Part shown: in pieces, positions 25,040 through 34,583 of the stretch | How the letters are laid out: each line of letters opens with the position of its first letter | Position numbering within the stretch: position 1 is the stretch's first letter | Source: Serratia plymuthica | Lineage (GTDB): Bacteria > Pseudomonadota > Gammaproteobacteria > Enterobacterales > Enterobacteriaceae | DNA: 64,000 nucleotides | Assembly (NCBI RefSeq): GCF_018336935.1 | Contig: NZ_CP068771.1 | Coordinates: 4,216,001-4,280,000 of the forward strand | Direction: 5' to 3' | Program-made: the position numbers and the translations under genes | The notes under the pieces: model-generated | The model's database searches: none | Told to the model about the DNA's origin: nothing | What the model saw: the letters and a program-made list of their open reading frames with translations, nothing else

Positions 25040-26743
25040 TTAAAACGGTGCGTTTTTCCGCTCGATGCCGTAGCGCTCGATTTCCTTGTACGGCACCACG
25101 ACAGACTTGCGTTTGCGGATGTCGACGATGGTCATGCGGTCGGTGCAGGAGTAGCAGGGATCCAGGCTGCCGATGATCAGCGGGGCGTCGGAAACGGTAT
25201 TGCCGCGCAGCATAAAGCGCAGCGTCGGCCAGTTGGCGTAGGTGGCGGCGCGGCAGCGCCAGCGGAACAGTTTCTGATTGTCGCCGGTCATGCTCCAGTG
25301 AATGTCGTCGCCGCGCGGCGCTTCGGCAAAGCCCAGCGCGAACTTGTGCGGCATATAGGTAAAGCCTTCCACCGCCAGCGGCCCGGCGGGCAGGCATTGC
25401 AGGCCGAATTCGATGATGCCGAGCGAGTTGAACACTTCGTGAATGCGCACTTTCAGGCGCGAATACACGTCGCAGCCGGTTTCGACGCACAGTTCCACCG
25501 GCAGTTTGGCGTAACCGGCGAACGGATGATCGATCCGGGTATCCCGGCGGTGGCCGCTGCCGCGCAGCATCGGCCCGACGTTGCTGTAATCGCGCGCGAT
25601 CTGCGGATCAAGCCGGCCGACGCCGACGCTGCGCTGCTCGGTATTCGGCGTGCCGAGCAGAATATCCACCAGATCCTTGAGCTCGCTGCGCATCTCTGCC
25701 GCCAGCCGCAGGGTCTGCAGCATGTCGTCTTTCAAGATGTCGCGCCGAATGCCGCCAATCAGGTTCAGGCCGTAGGTTTTGCGCGCGCCGGTGAGGATTT
25801 CCGCCATCTTCATCGATTTCTCGCGCACGCGGAAAAACTGCATGAAGCCGCTGTCGAAACCGACGAAATGGCAAGCCAGGCCGAGGTTGAGCAGGTGGCT
25901 GTGCAGCCGTTCCACTTCCAGCAGGATCGAGCGGATCATTTGCGCCCGTTCCGGCACCTGAATGCCCATGGCGTTCTCCACCGAGCTGGTGTAGGCCACG
26001 CTGTGGGTGAAACCGCAGATGCCGCAAACCCGGTCGGACAGGAAGGTCACTTCGTTATAACCCATGCGCGTTTCCGCCAGCTTCTCCATGCCGCGATGGA
26101 CGTAGAACAGGCGGTAATCGGCGTCGATAATGTCTTCACCGTCGACGAACAGGCGAAAATGGCCCGGTTCGTCCGAGGTGATGTGCAGCGGGCCAATCGG
26201 CACCACGTTGGCCTTGGCGCCGGCTTCGCTGACAAACGGATAGGTTTCGACATCGGTGGTCGGCGCAGGCCGCTGGCGGTAATCCATCGCGTCTTTACGC
26301 AGCGGGTAAAGATCGTCCGGCCAGTCGTCCGGCAGCACCAGACGCCGTTCATCCGGCAACCCCACCGGGCGCAAACCGTACATGTCCCGCACTTCGCGCT
26401 CGCCCCACACCGCCGCCGGCACCCGTGGCGTTACCGACGGGAACTCCAGGGTTTGGGCGTCGACTTCGGCGCGCACGGTGATCCAGCATTTCACCCCTTG
26501 CTCCATCGACAGCACGTAATACAGCGCATAGCTGCCGCACAGCGTGCGCTCGTCGTTGCCGAACAGCACCGAAAGCCAGCCGCCTTGCCGGTAATACAGC
26601 CATTCCACCACCTCCGGCAGCGCATTCAGCTTCACCGTTACCGTGAGCTGATCGGCGGTTTGCCATTCTGCCGCCAGCACGGTTGCCGGGAATTGCCGTT
26701 GCAATGCCGTCAGATAATCTTGGCCCAGATGTTCAGTAATCAT
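25040..26743 (-). CDS. hycE: Hydrogenase 3 large subunit HycE
   Basis: 567 residues (E. coli 569). The first ~170 residues are NuoC-like (VWGEREVRDMYGL), the rest is the NuoD-like catalytic subunit. Nickel ligands are RVCGICGFTHS near residue 240 and DPCYSC near the C-terminus. The residues after DPCYSCTDR form the ~30-residue C-terminal peptide (MTIVDIRKRKS...) that HycI cleaves on maturation. It catalyses proton reduction to H2. It is preceded by 18 bp after hycD. Confidence 0.97.
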   Translation of the reverse strand: MITEHLGQDYLTALQRQFPATVLAAEWQTADQLTVTVKLNALPEVVEWLYYRQGGWLSVLFGNDERTLCGSYALYYVLSMEQGVKCWITVRAEVDAQTLEFPSVTPRVPAAVWGEREVRDMYGLRPVGLPDERRLVLPDDWPDDLYPLRKDAMDYRQRPAPTTDVETYPFVSEAGAKANVVPIGPLHITSDEPGHFRLFVDGEDIIDADYRLFYVHRGMEKLAETRMGYNEVTFLSDRVCGICGFTHSVAYTSSVENAMGIQVPERAQMIRSILLEVERLHSHLLNLGLACHFVGFDSGFMQFFRVREKSMKMAEILTGARKTYGLNLIGGIRRDILKDDMLQTLRLAAEMRSELKDLVDILLGTPNTEQRSVGVGRLDPQIARDYSNVGPMLRGSGHRRDTRIDHPFAGYAKLPVELCVETGCDVYSRLKVRIHEVFNSLGIIEFGLQCLPAGPLAVEGFTYMPHKFALGFAEAPRGDDIHWSMTGDNQKLFRWRCRAATYANWPTLRFMLRGNTVSDAPLIIGSLDPCYSCTDRMTIVDIRKRKSVVVPYKEIERYGIERKNAPF

Positions 26744-26761
26744 GATGTTCCTACTTGTGAA

Positions 26762-27697
26762 TTAGCTGACGACCAGCCAGGAAACCAGCGCCAAAAATGC
26801 CAGGCCGAAGCCGGCCCAGGTGGTGCGAGCGGTTTTTAAAAAACGCAGCCGCGCGACGCTGTTTTCCACGACGGCGACCGCCGCCACCGCCAGCAGCAGC
26901 TTGCACAGCGATAACGCCAGCGCCGCCGCCAGCGCGGGCAGGGTCAACGCCGTGGCCTGGCCCCAGGGCACGAACACGCCGATAAACAGTTGCAGCACCA
27001 CCAGTTGCTTCAGGCTGATGCCCCATTTGAGGATGCCGAGCGCCGCACCCGCGTATTCGGTCAGCGGGCCCTCCTGCAATTCCTGTTCGGCTTCCGCCAT
27101 GTCGAAAGGCAATTTGCCCATTTCGATAAAGGTGGCGAAACCGCAGGCCAGTAGCGCCAACAGCAGCGGCGCGCTGGCGTACGGCGGCCAATCCGCGACG
27201 CGCTGGCTGATGGCGCTGAGCTGGGTTGAACCGGCGACCAGCGCCGACACCCACAGGCCAAGCAGCAGAATCGGCTCCACCAGAATGCCCAGTACCGCTT
27301 CGCGGCTGGCGCCAATGGCGGTGAAGGGGCTGCCGGTATCCAGCCCGGCGATGGCAAACACGAAGCGCACCACGGCGAACAGATAAATCAGCGTGATGAC
27401 ATCGCCGATTGCCGGCAGCGGAGAGGCCTGCAACAACATAGGCAGCGCGCAGGCAATGGCCAGCAGCGCGCCGGTCAGCAGATAAGGCATGGCGCGGAAG
27501 GCGATTCCCGCTGCCGCAGGGGCGAGAGACTGGCGTTTGAGCAACTTGGCGATGTCGCGGTATTCCTGCAACACGCCCGGCCCGCGGCGGCTGTGGAGGC
27601 GGGCGCGCAACTGGCGGCTGACGCCGGCGAACAGCGGCGCTATGGCCAGCAGCAGCAACGCCTGCATGATGCCGATCAGTAGAGTGGGATAAGTCAT
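26762..27697 (-). CDS. hycD: Formate hydrogenlyase membrane subunit HycD
   Basis: 311 residues with eight hydrophobic helices, NuoH-like (GVSRQLRARLHSRRGPGVLQ, PFDMAEAEQELQEGPLTEYAG). The conserved carboxylates in the second motif belong to the proton-path region shared with complex I. It anchors the peripheral arm. It overlaps none of its neighbours but is spaced 10-20 bp from both. Confidence 0.96.
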   Translation of the reverse strand: MTYPTLLIGIMQALLLLAIAPLFAGVSRQLRARLHSRRGPGVLQEYRDIAKLLKRQSLAPAAAGIAFRAMPYLLTGALLAIACALPMLLQASPLPAIGDVITLIYLFAVVRFVFAIAGLDTGSPFTAIGASREAVLGILVEPILLLGLWVSALVAGSTQLSAISQRVADWPPYASAPLLLALLACGFATFIEMGKLPFDMAEAEQELQEGPLTEYAGAALGILKWGISLKQLVVLQLFIGVFVPWGQATALTLPALAAALALSLCKLLLAVAAVAVVENSVARLRFLKTARTTWAGFGLAFLALVSWLVVS

Positions 27698-27707
27698 CGG
27701 GTTCTCC

Positions 27708-29582
27708 TTAGGCCAGCGCCACGATCAGCAGCACCGCCAGCTCGATGGCGGCGACGCCACGGCAAAACGCGTTGAGAGGCGCGCGGTGTAGCCAGCGCTG
27801 TAATGCGACCGGTTGCAAGGTTTGGCGCAGGGCGTACAACGGCGCGAACATCACCCGCAGCGGCTGAGCGAAGCCGGTGGCGGTGATCACCATCGAGGCT
27901 TCGTGGCCGTAGCCGCAGACCCAGGCTTCGCCGCTTGCACGGCGCGCCTGGCGTTTCCCCCGATAAACCGCAGCGATCAGCAACGGCAGCAGCGGCATCG
28001 CCAACAGCAAAATGGCGATCAGCGGCGGGGAAACCAGCGGATGGGCGCCGAGCGGCGCTTGCGGAGTCAGGGTGGCGGCCAGCCGGGCAAACAGCGGGAT
28101 CAACCAGGGGGCGCCAAGGCCGCACAGCAGGCACAGCAAGGCCGGCAGCAGATGGCTGAGCATCATCGGCCACGCCGCCGGCCGGGCGTTGGCGGCGGCT
28201 TCACAGCGCGGCGCGCCGAGGCACACCACGCCAAACACTTTGCTGACGCACATCACCGCCAACGCGCCGGTGATCGCCAACGCCACCGCCAGCAACGGGC
28301 CAAGCAACCGGCCGATAAAGGCCGAAGCGGCGCTGAACTGGAACAGGCCTTGATAAATCAACCACTCGCTGGCGAAACCGTTGAGCGGCGGCAGTGCCGC
28401 CATTGACACCAGCCCGACCAGCAACGCGATACAGGTCCACGGCATCAGCCGCGCCAGGCCGCCCATTTTTTCCATGTCTTTCAGCCCGGTTTGCTGTTCG
28501 ACAGCGCCGGAGGCAAGCAGCAATGCCGATTTAAACAGGCTGTGATTGCACAGGTGAAACAGGCCGCCCATCAGCGCCAGCGCGGTCAGTTCAGGCAGTT
28601 GCAACGCCAGGCCCAACATCGCGCCGCCGATGCCGAGCAGGATGATGCCGATATTTTCCAGCGTGTGGTAAGCCAGCAGCCGACGCAGGTCATGCTCCAT
28701 CAGCGCATACAGCCCGCCGAAAAAGGCGGTGCCGGCCGCCAGCAACAACACCAGCAACCCCCACCACAGCGGCGGTGTCCCCAGCAGATCCATACCGATT
28801 TTGATCACGCCGAGCAGCCCGACTTTCATCAGCGCGCAAGAAAAGAGCGAGGCCGCCGGGGCGGGCGCGCTACTGTGCGCTTGCGGCACCCAGCCGTGCA
28901 GCGGCATCACGCCGGCGTAAATGCCGAACCCTGCCAGCGCCAGCAAGAATGCCCCGCTGCGCAGCGCCGAAGGCAAGGCTATCTCGCGCATGGTGCTGAA
29001 TTGCAGGCTGTGGGTTTGGCTGTAGATCAACGCAAAAGCGGCGACCAGCAGCAGCGTACCGAAGCGCATCAGCAGAAATTGGCTGTGGCCGGCCTGCTGG
29101 CTCTTGGCGTCTTGCCGCCGAACAATCAGGAAATAACCGCACAGCGCCGCCAGCTCCAGCAGCAGCACCAGCGCCAGCGCATTGTCCGCCATCACGGCCG
29201 CGCTCAGCGCCGCGGGCATCAACAGCATCAGGCTGCCCTGCCGGGTGCGGCCGTGGTCATTGAGCGTCGTCAGCCAATGGCAAAGGTACAGCCCCACGAA
29301 CAGGTTGCTCAGCGCGATCACCAGCAGCAGCAGCGCATTCAGGCCGCTGATTTCCACCCCATAATGCAGCCACGGCAGGCGGGCAGGATGAGGCGCGGTG
29401 AACAGCCAGGGCAGGGCCGCGGCAGTGGCGGCCAGCGACACCAGCAGCGTGCCGATGCCGCAAACGCCGGCGCAAAAACGTGGCCAGATCGCCAGCAGCC
29501 AGCACAGTGCGGCCAGCAGCAGCGAACCGCTCAGTGACAGCGTCAGCAACAGCAGCGGGTCGGGCAGAAAATCGGTGATCAT
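27708..29582 (-). CDS. hycC: Formate hydrogenlyase membrane subunit HycC
   Basis: 624 residues from the ATG at 29582, which overlaps the hycB stop (ATGA). NuoL/MrpD-like antiporter subunit with about 14 helices. Motifs include LPLHGWVPQAHSSAPAPAASL, LLAYHTLENIGIILLGIG and LFHLCNHSLFKSALLLASGAV, with the conserved Lys/His/Glu of the proton-pumping domain. Slightly longer than E. coli HycC (608). Confidence 0.96.
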   Translation of the reverse strand: MITDFLPDPLLLLTLSLSGSLLLAALCWLLAIWPRFCAGVCGIGTLLVSLAATAAALPWLFTAPHPARLPWLHYGVEISGLNALLLLVIALSNLFVGLYLCHWLTTLNDHGRTRQGSLMLLMPAALSAAVMADNALALVLLLELAALCGYFLIVRRQDAKSQQAGHSQFLLMRFGTLLLVAAFALIYSQTHSLQFSTMREIALPSALRSGAFLLALAGFGIYAGVMPLHGWVPQAHSSAPAPAASLFSCALMKVGLLGVIKIGMDLLGTPPLWWGLLVLLLAAGTAFFGGLYALMEHDLRRLLAYHTLENIGIILLGIGGAMLGLALQLPELTALALMGGLFHLCNHSLFKSALLLASGAVEQQTGLKDMEKMGGLARLMPWTCIALLVGLVSMAALPPLNGFASEWLIYQGLFQFSAASAFIGRLLGPLLAVALAITGALAVMCVSKVFGVVCLGAPRCEAAANARPAAWPMMLSHLLPALLCLLCGLGAPWLIPLFARLAATLTPQAPLGAHPLVSPPLIAILLLAMPLLPLLIAAVYRGKRQARRASGEAWVCGYGHEASMVITATGFAQPLRVMFAPLYALRQTLQPVALQRWLHRAPLNAFCRGVAAIELAVLLIVALA

Positions 29583-30196
29583 CGGTTCGGCTCCTTGCGG
29601 GCGACGGGAGGGCTGACAAACGGCAATTCGGCGGCTAACGCCTGCATCGCATTGCGGCGTTTTCGTTCGCTGGCCTGCCGCACGTCGTGGTCGGCAACCA
29701 GCCGGATGGCGTTGGTCGGGCAGGTGCGAATGCACGCCGGGCCGTCAGGGCTGAAGGCGCACAAATCGCATTTCACCGCCACCGCGCGCACCCCCGGTTG
29801 GCAATCGAGAAACGCGCTGACCGGGCGAGCGGGAGCGGGCGGCGGCGGCGCCAGCGCGGTCTGGCAATCGCCGGGAATGGCCAGCGGCACGCTGCCGCCA
29901 AAACCAATGGCGCCAAACGGGCAGGCGATGCCGCACAGTTTGCAACTGACGCACAGGCTCTCGTTCAGCACGATGGCGTCATCCTGATGCGTTATCGCGT
30001 TCACCGGGCAAACCTGCGCGCAGGGCGCGTCTTCGCACTGGCGGCACATTACCGGCGCGGAATCGCGCGCATTGCGCATCACCTGTAAACGCGGCAAGGC
30101 TTGCAAACCGGCCAGGCGATGTTCGGTCGCGCAACTGGCCATGCAGGTATTGCAACCCATGCATAATTTGGCATCCGCAATAAGAAAGCGGTTCAT
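29579..30196 (-). CDS. hycB: Formate hydrogenlyase electron carrier HycB
   Basis: 205 residues from the ATG at 30196; the extended frame upstream lies in the regulatory intergenic region. Four [4Fe-4S] motifs (CMGCNTCMASC, CRQCEDAPCAQVCP, CVSCKLCGIACP, CDLC...CIRTCP). HycB links FdhF to the hydrogenase arm. It is downstream of hycA and is preceded by a repeat-rich spacer of 90 bp. Confidence 0.95.
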   Translation of the reverse strand: MNRFLIADAKLCMGCNTCMASCATEHRLAGLQALPRLQVMRNARDSAPVMCRQCEDAPCAQVCPVNAITHQDDAIVLNESLCVSCKLCGIACPFGAIGFGGSVPLAIPGDCQTALAPPPPAPARPVSAFLDCQPGVRAVAVKCDLCAFSPDGPACIRTCPTNAIRLVADHDVRQASERKRRNAMQALAAELPFVSPPVARKEPNR

Positions 30197-30210
30197 GCAG
30201 ACTCCTTGCG

Positions 30211-30258
30211 ATTTCGTCACTTTTGACGAAGTCGACAGTAAAAATGACGTTTCGACAG
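30211..30258. promoter_or_regulatory. Candidate FhlA-binding repeats between hycA and hycB
   Basis: Two near-identical direct repeats, TGACGAAGTCGACAG (30224-30238) and TGACGTTTCGACAG (30245-30258), and a palindrome TTCGTCACTTTTGACGAA at 30213-30230. In E. coli an activator region in the same place, between hycA and hycB, contributes to expression of the hyp genes. The identification is by position and repeat pattern, not by a known exact consensus. Confidence 0.5.
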
Positions 30259-30285
30259 TCGCTGTCAGCAATAAAGCGGCGTTAT

Positions 30286-30753
30286 TCAGGCCGGCAGAAC
30301 AATTTTTTTCAATTCTTCATGAATGGCGCAGTCGCCATGCAAAGAGTCAAATAAGCATTGGTAAATAACGGCGATCTTATTCAGGTAATGCTCCAGCACG
30401 GCCTGCCTGTCACGGTTATTGATTTGGCCGTCAATCAGGCCGCTTTCATCCAGCGTGGCGTGAGCGAAAGGGGCGAAATTTTCCTCTTCGTTTGGCGCGG
30501 CCAAATTAATGCTGTAGCAGATATCGCGGCTGTAAAAACCGTCGCTCAGTTGAATGCGCAAGGTGAAGTGATTGAACAGCGTGAAGCGGATGTCCTGGCC
30601 CTGTCCGCAGATAAACTCATGATTAATATTCTGTTTTGCGGTGGTTACCGCTTTGACCAGCGTATTGTGGTAATGCTGCCATTGCGCCATTAAACGGTTG
30701 TTTTTGCCGGCGATATAATCGGCCTGGCTGGTCAGTTCATTTATTGTGCTCAT
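30286..30753 (-). CDS. hycA: Formate hydrogenlyase regulatory protein HycA
   Basis: 155 residues from the ATG at 30753; a GTG three codons earlier is open, but GGGTG gives good spacing to the ATG. Sequence matches the HycA pattern (MSTINELTSQADYIAGKNNR, FTLRIQLSDGFYSRD, EHYLNKIAVIYQCLFDSLHG). HycA counteracts FhlA and lowers hyc/hyp expression. First gene of the hyc operon, divergent from hypA. Confidence 0.92.
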   Translation of the reverse strand: MSTINELTSQADYIAGKNNRLMAQWQHYHNTLVKAVTTAKQNINHEFICGQGQDIRFTLFNHFTLRIQLSDGFYSRDICYSINLAAPNEEENFAPFAHATLDESGLIDGQINNRDRQAVLEHYLNKIAVIYQCLFDSLHGDCAIHEELKKIVLPA

Positions 30754-30799
30754 CAGTGTCACCCGGTGTGTCGATATTTCCTGTGGTAACGCTAATAGG

Positions 30800-30814
30800 G
30801 CATAAATCGTGCCA
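30800..30814 (-). promoter_or_regulatory. Candidate sigma-54 promoter of the hyc operon
   Basis: Minus strand TGGCACGATTTATGC: TGGCAC (-24), five bases, then ATGC (-12 consensus TTGC). It lies about 50 bp upstream of the hycA start, in the divergent region with hypA. Confidence 0.65.
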
Positions 30815-30902
30815 GCTTGATTTGGTTTTAATTAATGGCTTTGAATTCAATGATGCAGCGAATTATTTGACGCATGGGCTAACGCTATGCGGCGGCTTTT
30901 AC

Positions 30903-30919
30903 TGTCGATGACATCGACA
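30903..30919. promoter_or_regulatory. Candidate FhlA upstream activator site
   Basis: TGTCGATGACATCGACA: perfect 8-bp half-sites around one base, followed by further TGTCG/TCGACA elements to 30935. It sits about 90 bp upstream of the hyc -24 element and 26 bp from the hyp -24 element, placing it to serve the hyc promoter by looping. Confidence 0.5.
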
Positions 30920-30944
30920 CTCGACAAATGTGTCGGCGCCTGAC

Positions 30945-30960
30945 TGGCACCGTATTTGCA
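30945..30960 (+). promoter_or_regulatory. Sigma-54 promoter of the hypABCDE-fhlA operon
   Basis: TGGCACCGTATTTGCA is a textbook -24/-12 sigma-54 promoter (TGGCAC, five bases, TTGCA). It lies 46 bp upstream of the hypA start. Confidence 0.8.
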
Positions 30961-31005
30961 CAGATATTTCCAGTTGGACGTTTTATTGCCGTTACCGGAG
31001 ATCGC

Positions 31006-31350
31006 ATGCACGAAATAACGCTTTGCCATTACGCGCTGGAGATTATGCAGCAGCATGCGCAGCAACAGCAGGCGCGGCGAATCACCGCCGTGTGGCTCGA
31101 GGTGGGCGCATATTCCTGCGTCGAGGCGCAGGCGCTGCATTTCTGTTTCGACATGGTGTGCCGCGGCACGCTGGCCGAAGGCTGCACGTTGCATTTACAG
31201 CAACAGCAGGCGCTGAGCTGGTGCCATGACTGCCAATGTGAAGTGACCTTGCCGTTGCCGCAGGTGCGCATCTGCCCGCACTGCGAAGGCCACAACCTGC
31301 GCGTGCAGGCCGACGACGGCATACAAATAAAACGTCTGGAAATCGAATAA
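31006..31350 (+). CDS. hypA: Hydrogenase nickel-insertion protein HypA
   Basis: 114 residues from the ATG at 31006, preceded by GGAG; the longer frame would run through the sigma-54 promoter. N-terminal MHE nickel site (MHEITLCHYALEI), and the zinc-site cysteines CHDCQCE and CPHCEGH near the C-terminus. Works with HypB to insert nickel into HycE. First gene of the hyp operon. Confidence 0.95.
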   Translation: MHEITLCHYALEIMQQHAQQQQARRITAVWLEVGAYSCVEAQALHFCFDMVCRGTLAEGCTLHLQQQQALSWCHDCQCEVTLPLPQVRICPHCEGHNLRVQADDGIQIKRLEIE

Positions 31351-31368
31351 CCACAGAGGGGAAAGCTT

Positions 31369-32172
31369 ATGTGTAGCACTTGCGGTTGCGCCGAGGGCGA
31401 AGTGGCCATCGAAGGCGACGCTCAGCCCGCCAGGGTGCCGTTCCGCCCGCGTCAGAACCCGAAAGGCGATCTGCATTACGGCTTTGGCGCGGCCGGCACC
31501 CATGCGCCCGGCATCAGCCAGCGGCGCATGCTGGAAATAGAAACCAACGTGCTGGCGAAGAATGACCGCCTGGCGGCGCACAATCGCGAACATTTCGCCG
31601 CGCAACAGATCCTGGCGCTGAACCTGGTGTCCAGCCCCGGTTCCGGCAAAACCACCCTGCTGACGCAAACCCTGCTGCGGCTGCGCGATAGCGTGCCGTG
31701 CGCGGTGATAGAAGGCGACCAGCAAACCACTAACGACGCCGAACGCATTCGCTCCACCGGCGTGGCGGCGATCCAGGTTAATACCGGCAAGGGATGCCAT
31801 CTGGACGCGCAAATGGTGCATGACGCTGCCCACCGCCTGGCGCTGCAACCCCACAGCCTGCTGTTTATCGAAAACGTCGGCAACCTGGTGTGCCCGGCCG
31901 GGTTTGATCTCGGCGAACGGCACAAGGTGGCGGTGCTGTCGGTGACCGAAGGCGAGGACAAGCCGCTGAAATATCCGCACATGTTCGCGGCGGCGCGGCT
32001 GATGCTGCTGAACAAGATCGATTTGCTGCCGCATCTGGATTTTGATCTCGACGCTTGCATCGCCAATGCGCGGCGGGTCAATCCGCAGATTGAAATCATC
32101 ACGCTGTCCGCCACTCGCGGCGACGGCATGGATCAGTGGCTGAACTGGCTGGCGGCGCAACGATGTGCATAG
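31369..32172 (+). CDS. hypB: Hydrogenase nickel-incorporation GTPase HypB
   Basis: 267 residues. The N-terminal MCSTCGC is the high-affinity nickel motif. The G-domain P-loop SSPGSGKTT is at residues 88-96, with [30 protein letters not shown] and LLNKIDLLP following. It lacks the long His stretch of some HypB proteins, so it is a donor GTPase rather than a nickel store. It begins 18 bp after hypA. Confidence 0.97.
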   Translation: MCSTCGCAEGEVAIEGDAQPARVPFRPRQNPKGDLHYGFGAAGTHAPGISQRRMLEIETNVLAKNDRLAAHNREHFAAQQILALNLVSSPGSGKTTLLTQTLLRLRDSVPCAVIEGDQQTTNDAERIRSTGVAAIQVNTGKGCHLDAQMVHDAAHRLALQPHSLLFIENVGNLVCPAGFDLGERHKVAVLSVTEGEDKPLKYPHMFAAARLMLLNKIDLLPHLDFDLDACIANARRVNPQIEIITLSATRGDGMDQWLNWLAAQRCA

Positions 32173-32459
32173 GCATTCCGGGGCGAATTGTCGCGTTGGA
32201 CCCACGACACTCGCAGCATGCGTGGGCGGAGGTGTGCGGCGCCCGGCGTGAAATCAACATTGCGTTGGTGTGCCGGGCCGGCGAGCCGCCTGAGGCGCTG
32301 CTGGGTTGTTGGGTGCTGATCCACGTCGGTTTCGCCCTGAGTCGGCTGGATGAACAGGAAGCGGTGGAGATGCTGGCGGCGTTGCAGGCGATGGGCGAAG
32401 TGGAAAACGACGTGGCGCTGTTTATGACGGGGGAAGGCAACGATGAAATACGTCGATGA
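32163..32459 (+). CDS. hypC: Hydrogenase maturation chaperone HypC
   Basis: 98 residues from the ATG at 32163 ([13 protein letters not shown]), with the invariant Cys2 and the HypC/HybG/HupF fold pattern ([20 protein letters not shown]). It overlaps the end of hypB by 10 bases and hypD by 17, so translation is coupled. HypC carries the Fe(CN)2CO group with HypD to HycE. Confidence 0.95.
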   Translation: MCIGIPGRIVALDPRHSQHAWAEVCGARREINIALVCRAGEPPEALLGCWVLIHVGFALSRLDEQEAVEMLAALQAMGEVENDVALFMTGEGNDEIRR

Positions 32460-33570
32460 ATTCCGCGATCCGCAGTTGGTGAAATCGCTGTTGCAGCGCA
32501 TTGCGCAACGGGCGGCAACGTTGCCGTTCAGCGCCGAACGTCCATTGCAGTTGATGGAAGTGTGCGGCGGCCACACGCACGCCATTTTCCGTTTTGGCCT
32601 GGATAAACTGCTGCCGCCGCAGGTGGAGTTTATCCATGGGCCGGGTTGCCCGGTGTGCGTGCTGCCGATGGGGCGCATCGACGCCTGCCATGAAATCGCC
32701 GCCAACCCTTCGGTGATTTTTTGCACCTTTGGTGACGCGCTGCGGGTGCCGGGCAAACAGGGTTCACTGATGCAGGCGCGGGAACGCGGTGCCGATGTGC
32801 GGGTGGTGTATTCGCCGCTGGACGCGCTGCAACTGGCGCGCGCCAATCCGCAGCGGCAGGTGGTGTTCTTTGCGCTCGGTTTTGAAACCACCATGCCGGT
32901 GACTGCCGTCACGCTGCAACAGGCGCGTTTGGCGGGCATTGAGAATTTCAGCGTCTTCTGCCAGCACATCAGCCTGATCCCGACGTTGCGCAGCCTGCTG
33001 CAACAGCCGGAGGTGCGCATCGACGGTTTCCTGGCACCGGGCCATGTCAGCATGATCATCGGCACCGAACCCTACCGCTTTATCAGCGGCGAATATCATA
33101 AACCCCTGGTGGTGACCGGTTTTGAACCGCTGGATATTTTGCAAGGCGTGATGATGCTGATTGAACAGTTTTGCGAGGGGCGCAGCCGCACCGAAAACCA
33201 ATACCGCCGGGTGGTGCCGCAAAGCGGCAACCTGCTGGCGCAGCAGGCGATGGCGGAGGTGTTTGCGGTCGGCGGCAGCAGCGAATGGCGCGGATTGGGC
33301 ACCATTGCCGATTCCGGCATCGGCCTGAGCGCCGCCTATGCCGATTTTGACGCCGAACGCCGCTTTCAACCCCGGCCGCAGCAGGCGGCGGATGACCCGC
33401 GCGCCTGCTGCGGCGCGGTGCTGACCGGCCGCTGCAAACCGCGCGATTGCCCGCTGTTCGGCGGCGTCTGCACGCCGCAAAACGCCTTTGGCGCACTGAT
33501 GGTGTCTTCCGAGGGCGCTTGCGCCGCCTGGTATCAATATCGTCGAGAAACAGAGGAAAACGCCGTATGA
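32443..33570 (+). CDS. hypD: Hydrogenase maturation protein HypD
   Basis: 375 residues. Conserved motifs include MEVCGGHTHAI near residue 40, FIHGPGCPVCVLP, FFALGFETTMPVTA, GFLAPGHVSMIIG and a C-terminal Fe-S cysteine cluster (DPRACCGAVLTGRCKPRDC, then FGGVCTP). HypD forms the scaffold, with HypC and HypE, on which cyanide is attached to iron. It overlaps hypE (ATGA). Confidence 0.97.
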   Translation: MKYVDEFRDPQLVKSLLQRIAQRAATLPFSAERPLQLMEVCGGHTHAIFRFGLDKLLPPQVEFIHGPGCPVCVLPMGRIDACHEIAANPSVIFCTFGDALRVPGKQGSLMQARERGADVRVVYSPLDALQLARANPQRQVVFFALGFETTMPVTAVTLQQARLAGIENFSVFCQHISLIPTLRSLLQQPEVRIDGFLAPGHVSMIIGTEPYRFISGEYHKPLVVTGFEPLDILQGVMMLIEQFCEGRSRTENQYRRVVPQSGNLLAQQAMAEVFAVGGSSEWRGLGTIADSGIGLSAAYADFDAERRFQPRPQQAADDPRACCGAVLTGRCKPRDCPLFGGVCTPQNAFGALMVSSEGACAAWYQYRRETEENAV

Positions 33571-34583
33571 ATTCGGTTATTAGCCTGGCGCACGGCAGCG
33601 GCGGCAAAGCTATGCAGCAACTGCTGGAATCGCTTTTCCTGCCCGCCTTCGCCAACCCACAGTTGGAACAGCGTGAAGATCAGGCGCGCATCGCGCTGGC
33701 GTCGTTAATGCGGCAGGGCGATCGGCTGGCGTTTACCACCGACAGCTACGTCATAGATCCGCTGTTTTTCCCCGGCGGCGATATCGGCAAGCTGGCGGTA
33801 TGCGGCACCGCCAACGATCTGGCGGTCAGCGGGGCGACGCCGCGCTATCTGTCCTGCGGATTTATTCTGGAGGAAGGGCTGCCGCTGGCTGAATTGACGC
33901 GGGTGGTGGCGTCGATGGCGGCAACCGCCCGCGAGGCCGGCATTCAGATCGTGACCGGCGATACCAAAGTGGTGCAGCGCGGCGCGGCGGACAAGCTGTT
34001 TATCAACACCGCCGGCATTGGCGTGATCCCGCAGAACATCGAATGGTCGGCGCAGCGCATTCAAGCCGATGACGCGATCATCGTCAGCGGCACCCTGGGC
34101 GACCACGGCGCCACCATTCTCAACCTGCGCGAGCAGCTTGGCATGGCGATGGACATCACCAGCGATTGTGCGGTGCTAACGCCGCTGATTGCGCCATTGC
34201 GGGCGATTGACGGCGTACACGCACTGCGCGACGCCACCCGCGGCGGCGTGAACGCCATACTGCACGAATACGCCGCCGCCAGCGGTTTCGGTATCGACAT
34301 CGACGAGCAGCGCCTGCCGGTGAAACCGGCGGTGCGCGGCATTTGCGAACTCTTGGGGCTGGACGCGATTAATTTCGCCAATGAAGGCAAGCTGGTGCTG
34401 GCGGTGGCGCAGGCGGCGGTTCCGGCGGTATTGGCCGCGTTGCACGGGCACCCGTTGGGCGCGGATGCGGCGGTGATCGGCCGGGTGAGCGACGGCGCTA
34501 CACAGGTGCGGCTGCGCGGAGCCTATGGCATCAGCCGGTTGCTCGATTTGCCGCATGCCGAGCCTTTACCTCGCATTTGTTGA
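33567..34583 (+). CDS. hypE: Hydrogenase maturation protein HypE
   Basis: 338 residues from the ATG at 33567 (MNSVISLAHGSGGKAMQQL). It has the AIR-synthase-like fold and the C-terminal PRIC whose Cys is the thiocarbamate/thiocyanate carrier. It dehydrates the HypF carbamoyl to the CN ligand. Followed by 114 bp before fhlA, with no visible terminator. Confidence 0.97.
   Translation: MNSVISLAHGSGGKAMQQLLESLFLPAFANPQLEQREDQARIALASLMRQGDRLAFTTDSYVIDPLFFPGGDIGKLAVCGTANDLAVSGATPRYLSCGFILEEGLPLAELTRVVASMAATAREAGIQIVTGDTKVVQRGAADKLFINTAGIGVIPQNIEWSAQRIQADDAIIVSGTLGDHGATILNLREQLGMAMDITSDCAVLTPLIAPLRAIDGVHALRDATRGGVNAILHEYAAASGFGIDIDEQRLPVKPAVRGICELLGLDAINFANEGKLVLAVAQAAVPAVLAALHGHPLGADAAVIGRVSDGATQVRLRGAYGISRLLDLPHAEPLPRIC

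Noticed and set aside
24473..26839. 788-codon plus-strand ORF opposite hycG, hycF and hycE
   Set aside because: Antisense shadow of GC-rich genes with clear family motifs; its sequence is low-complexity and not protein-like.
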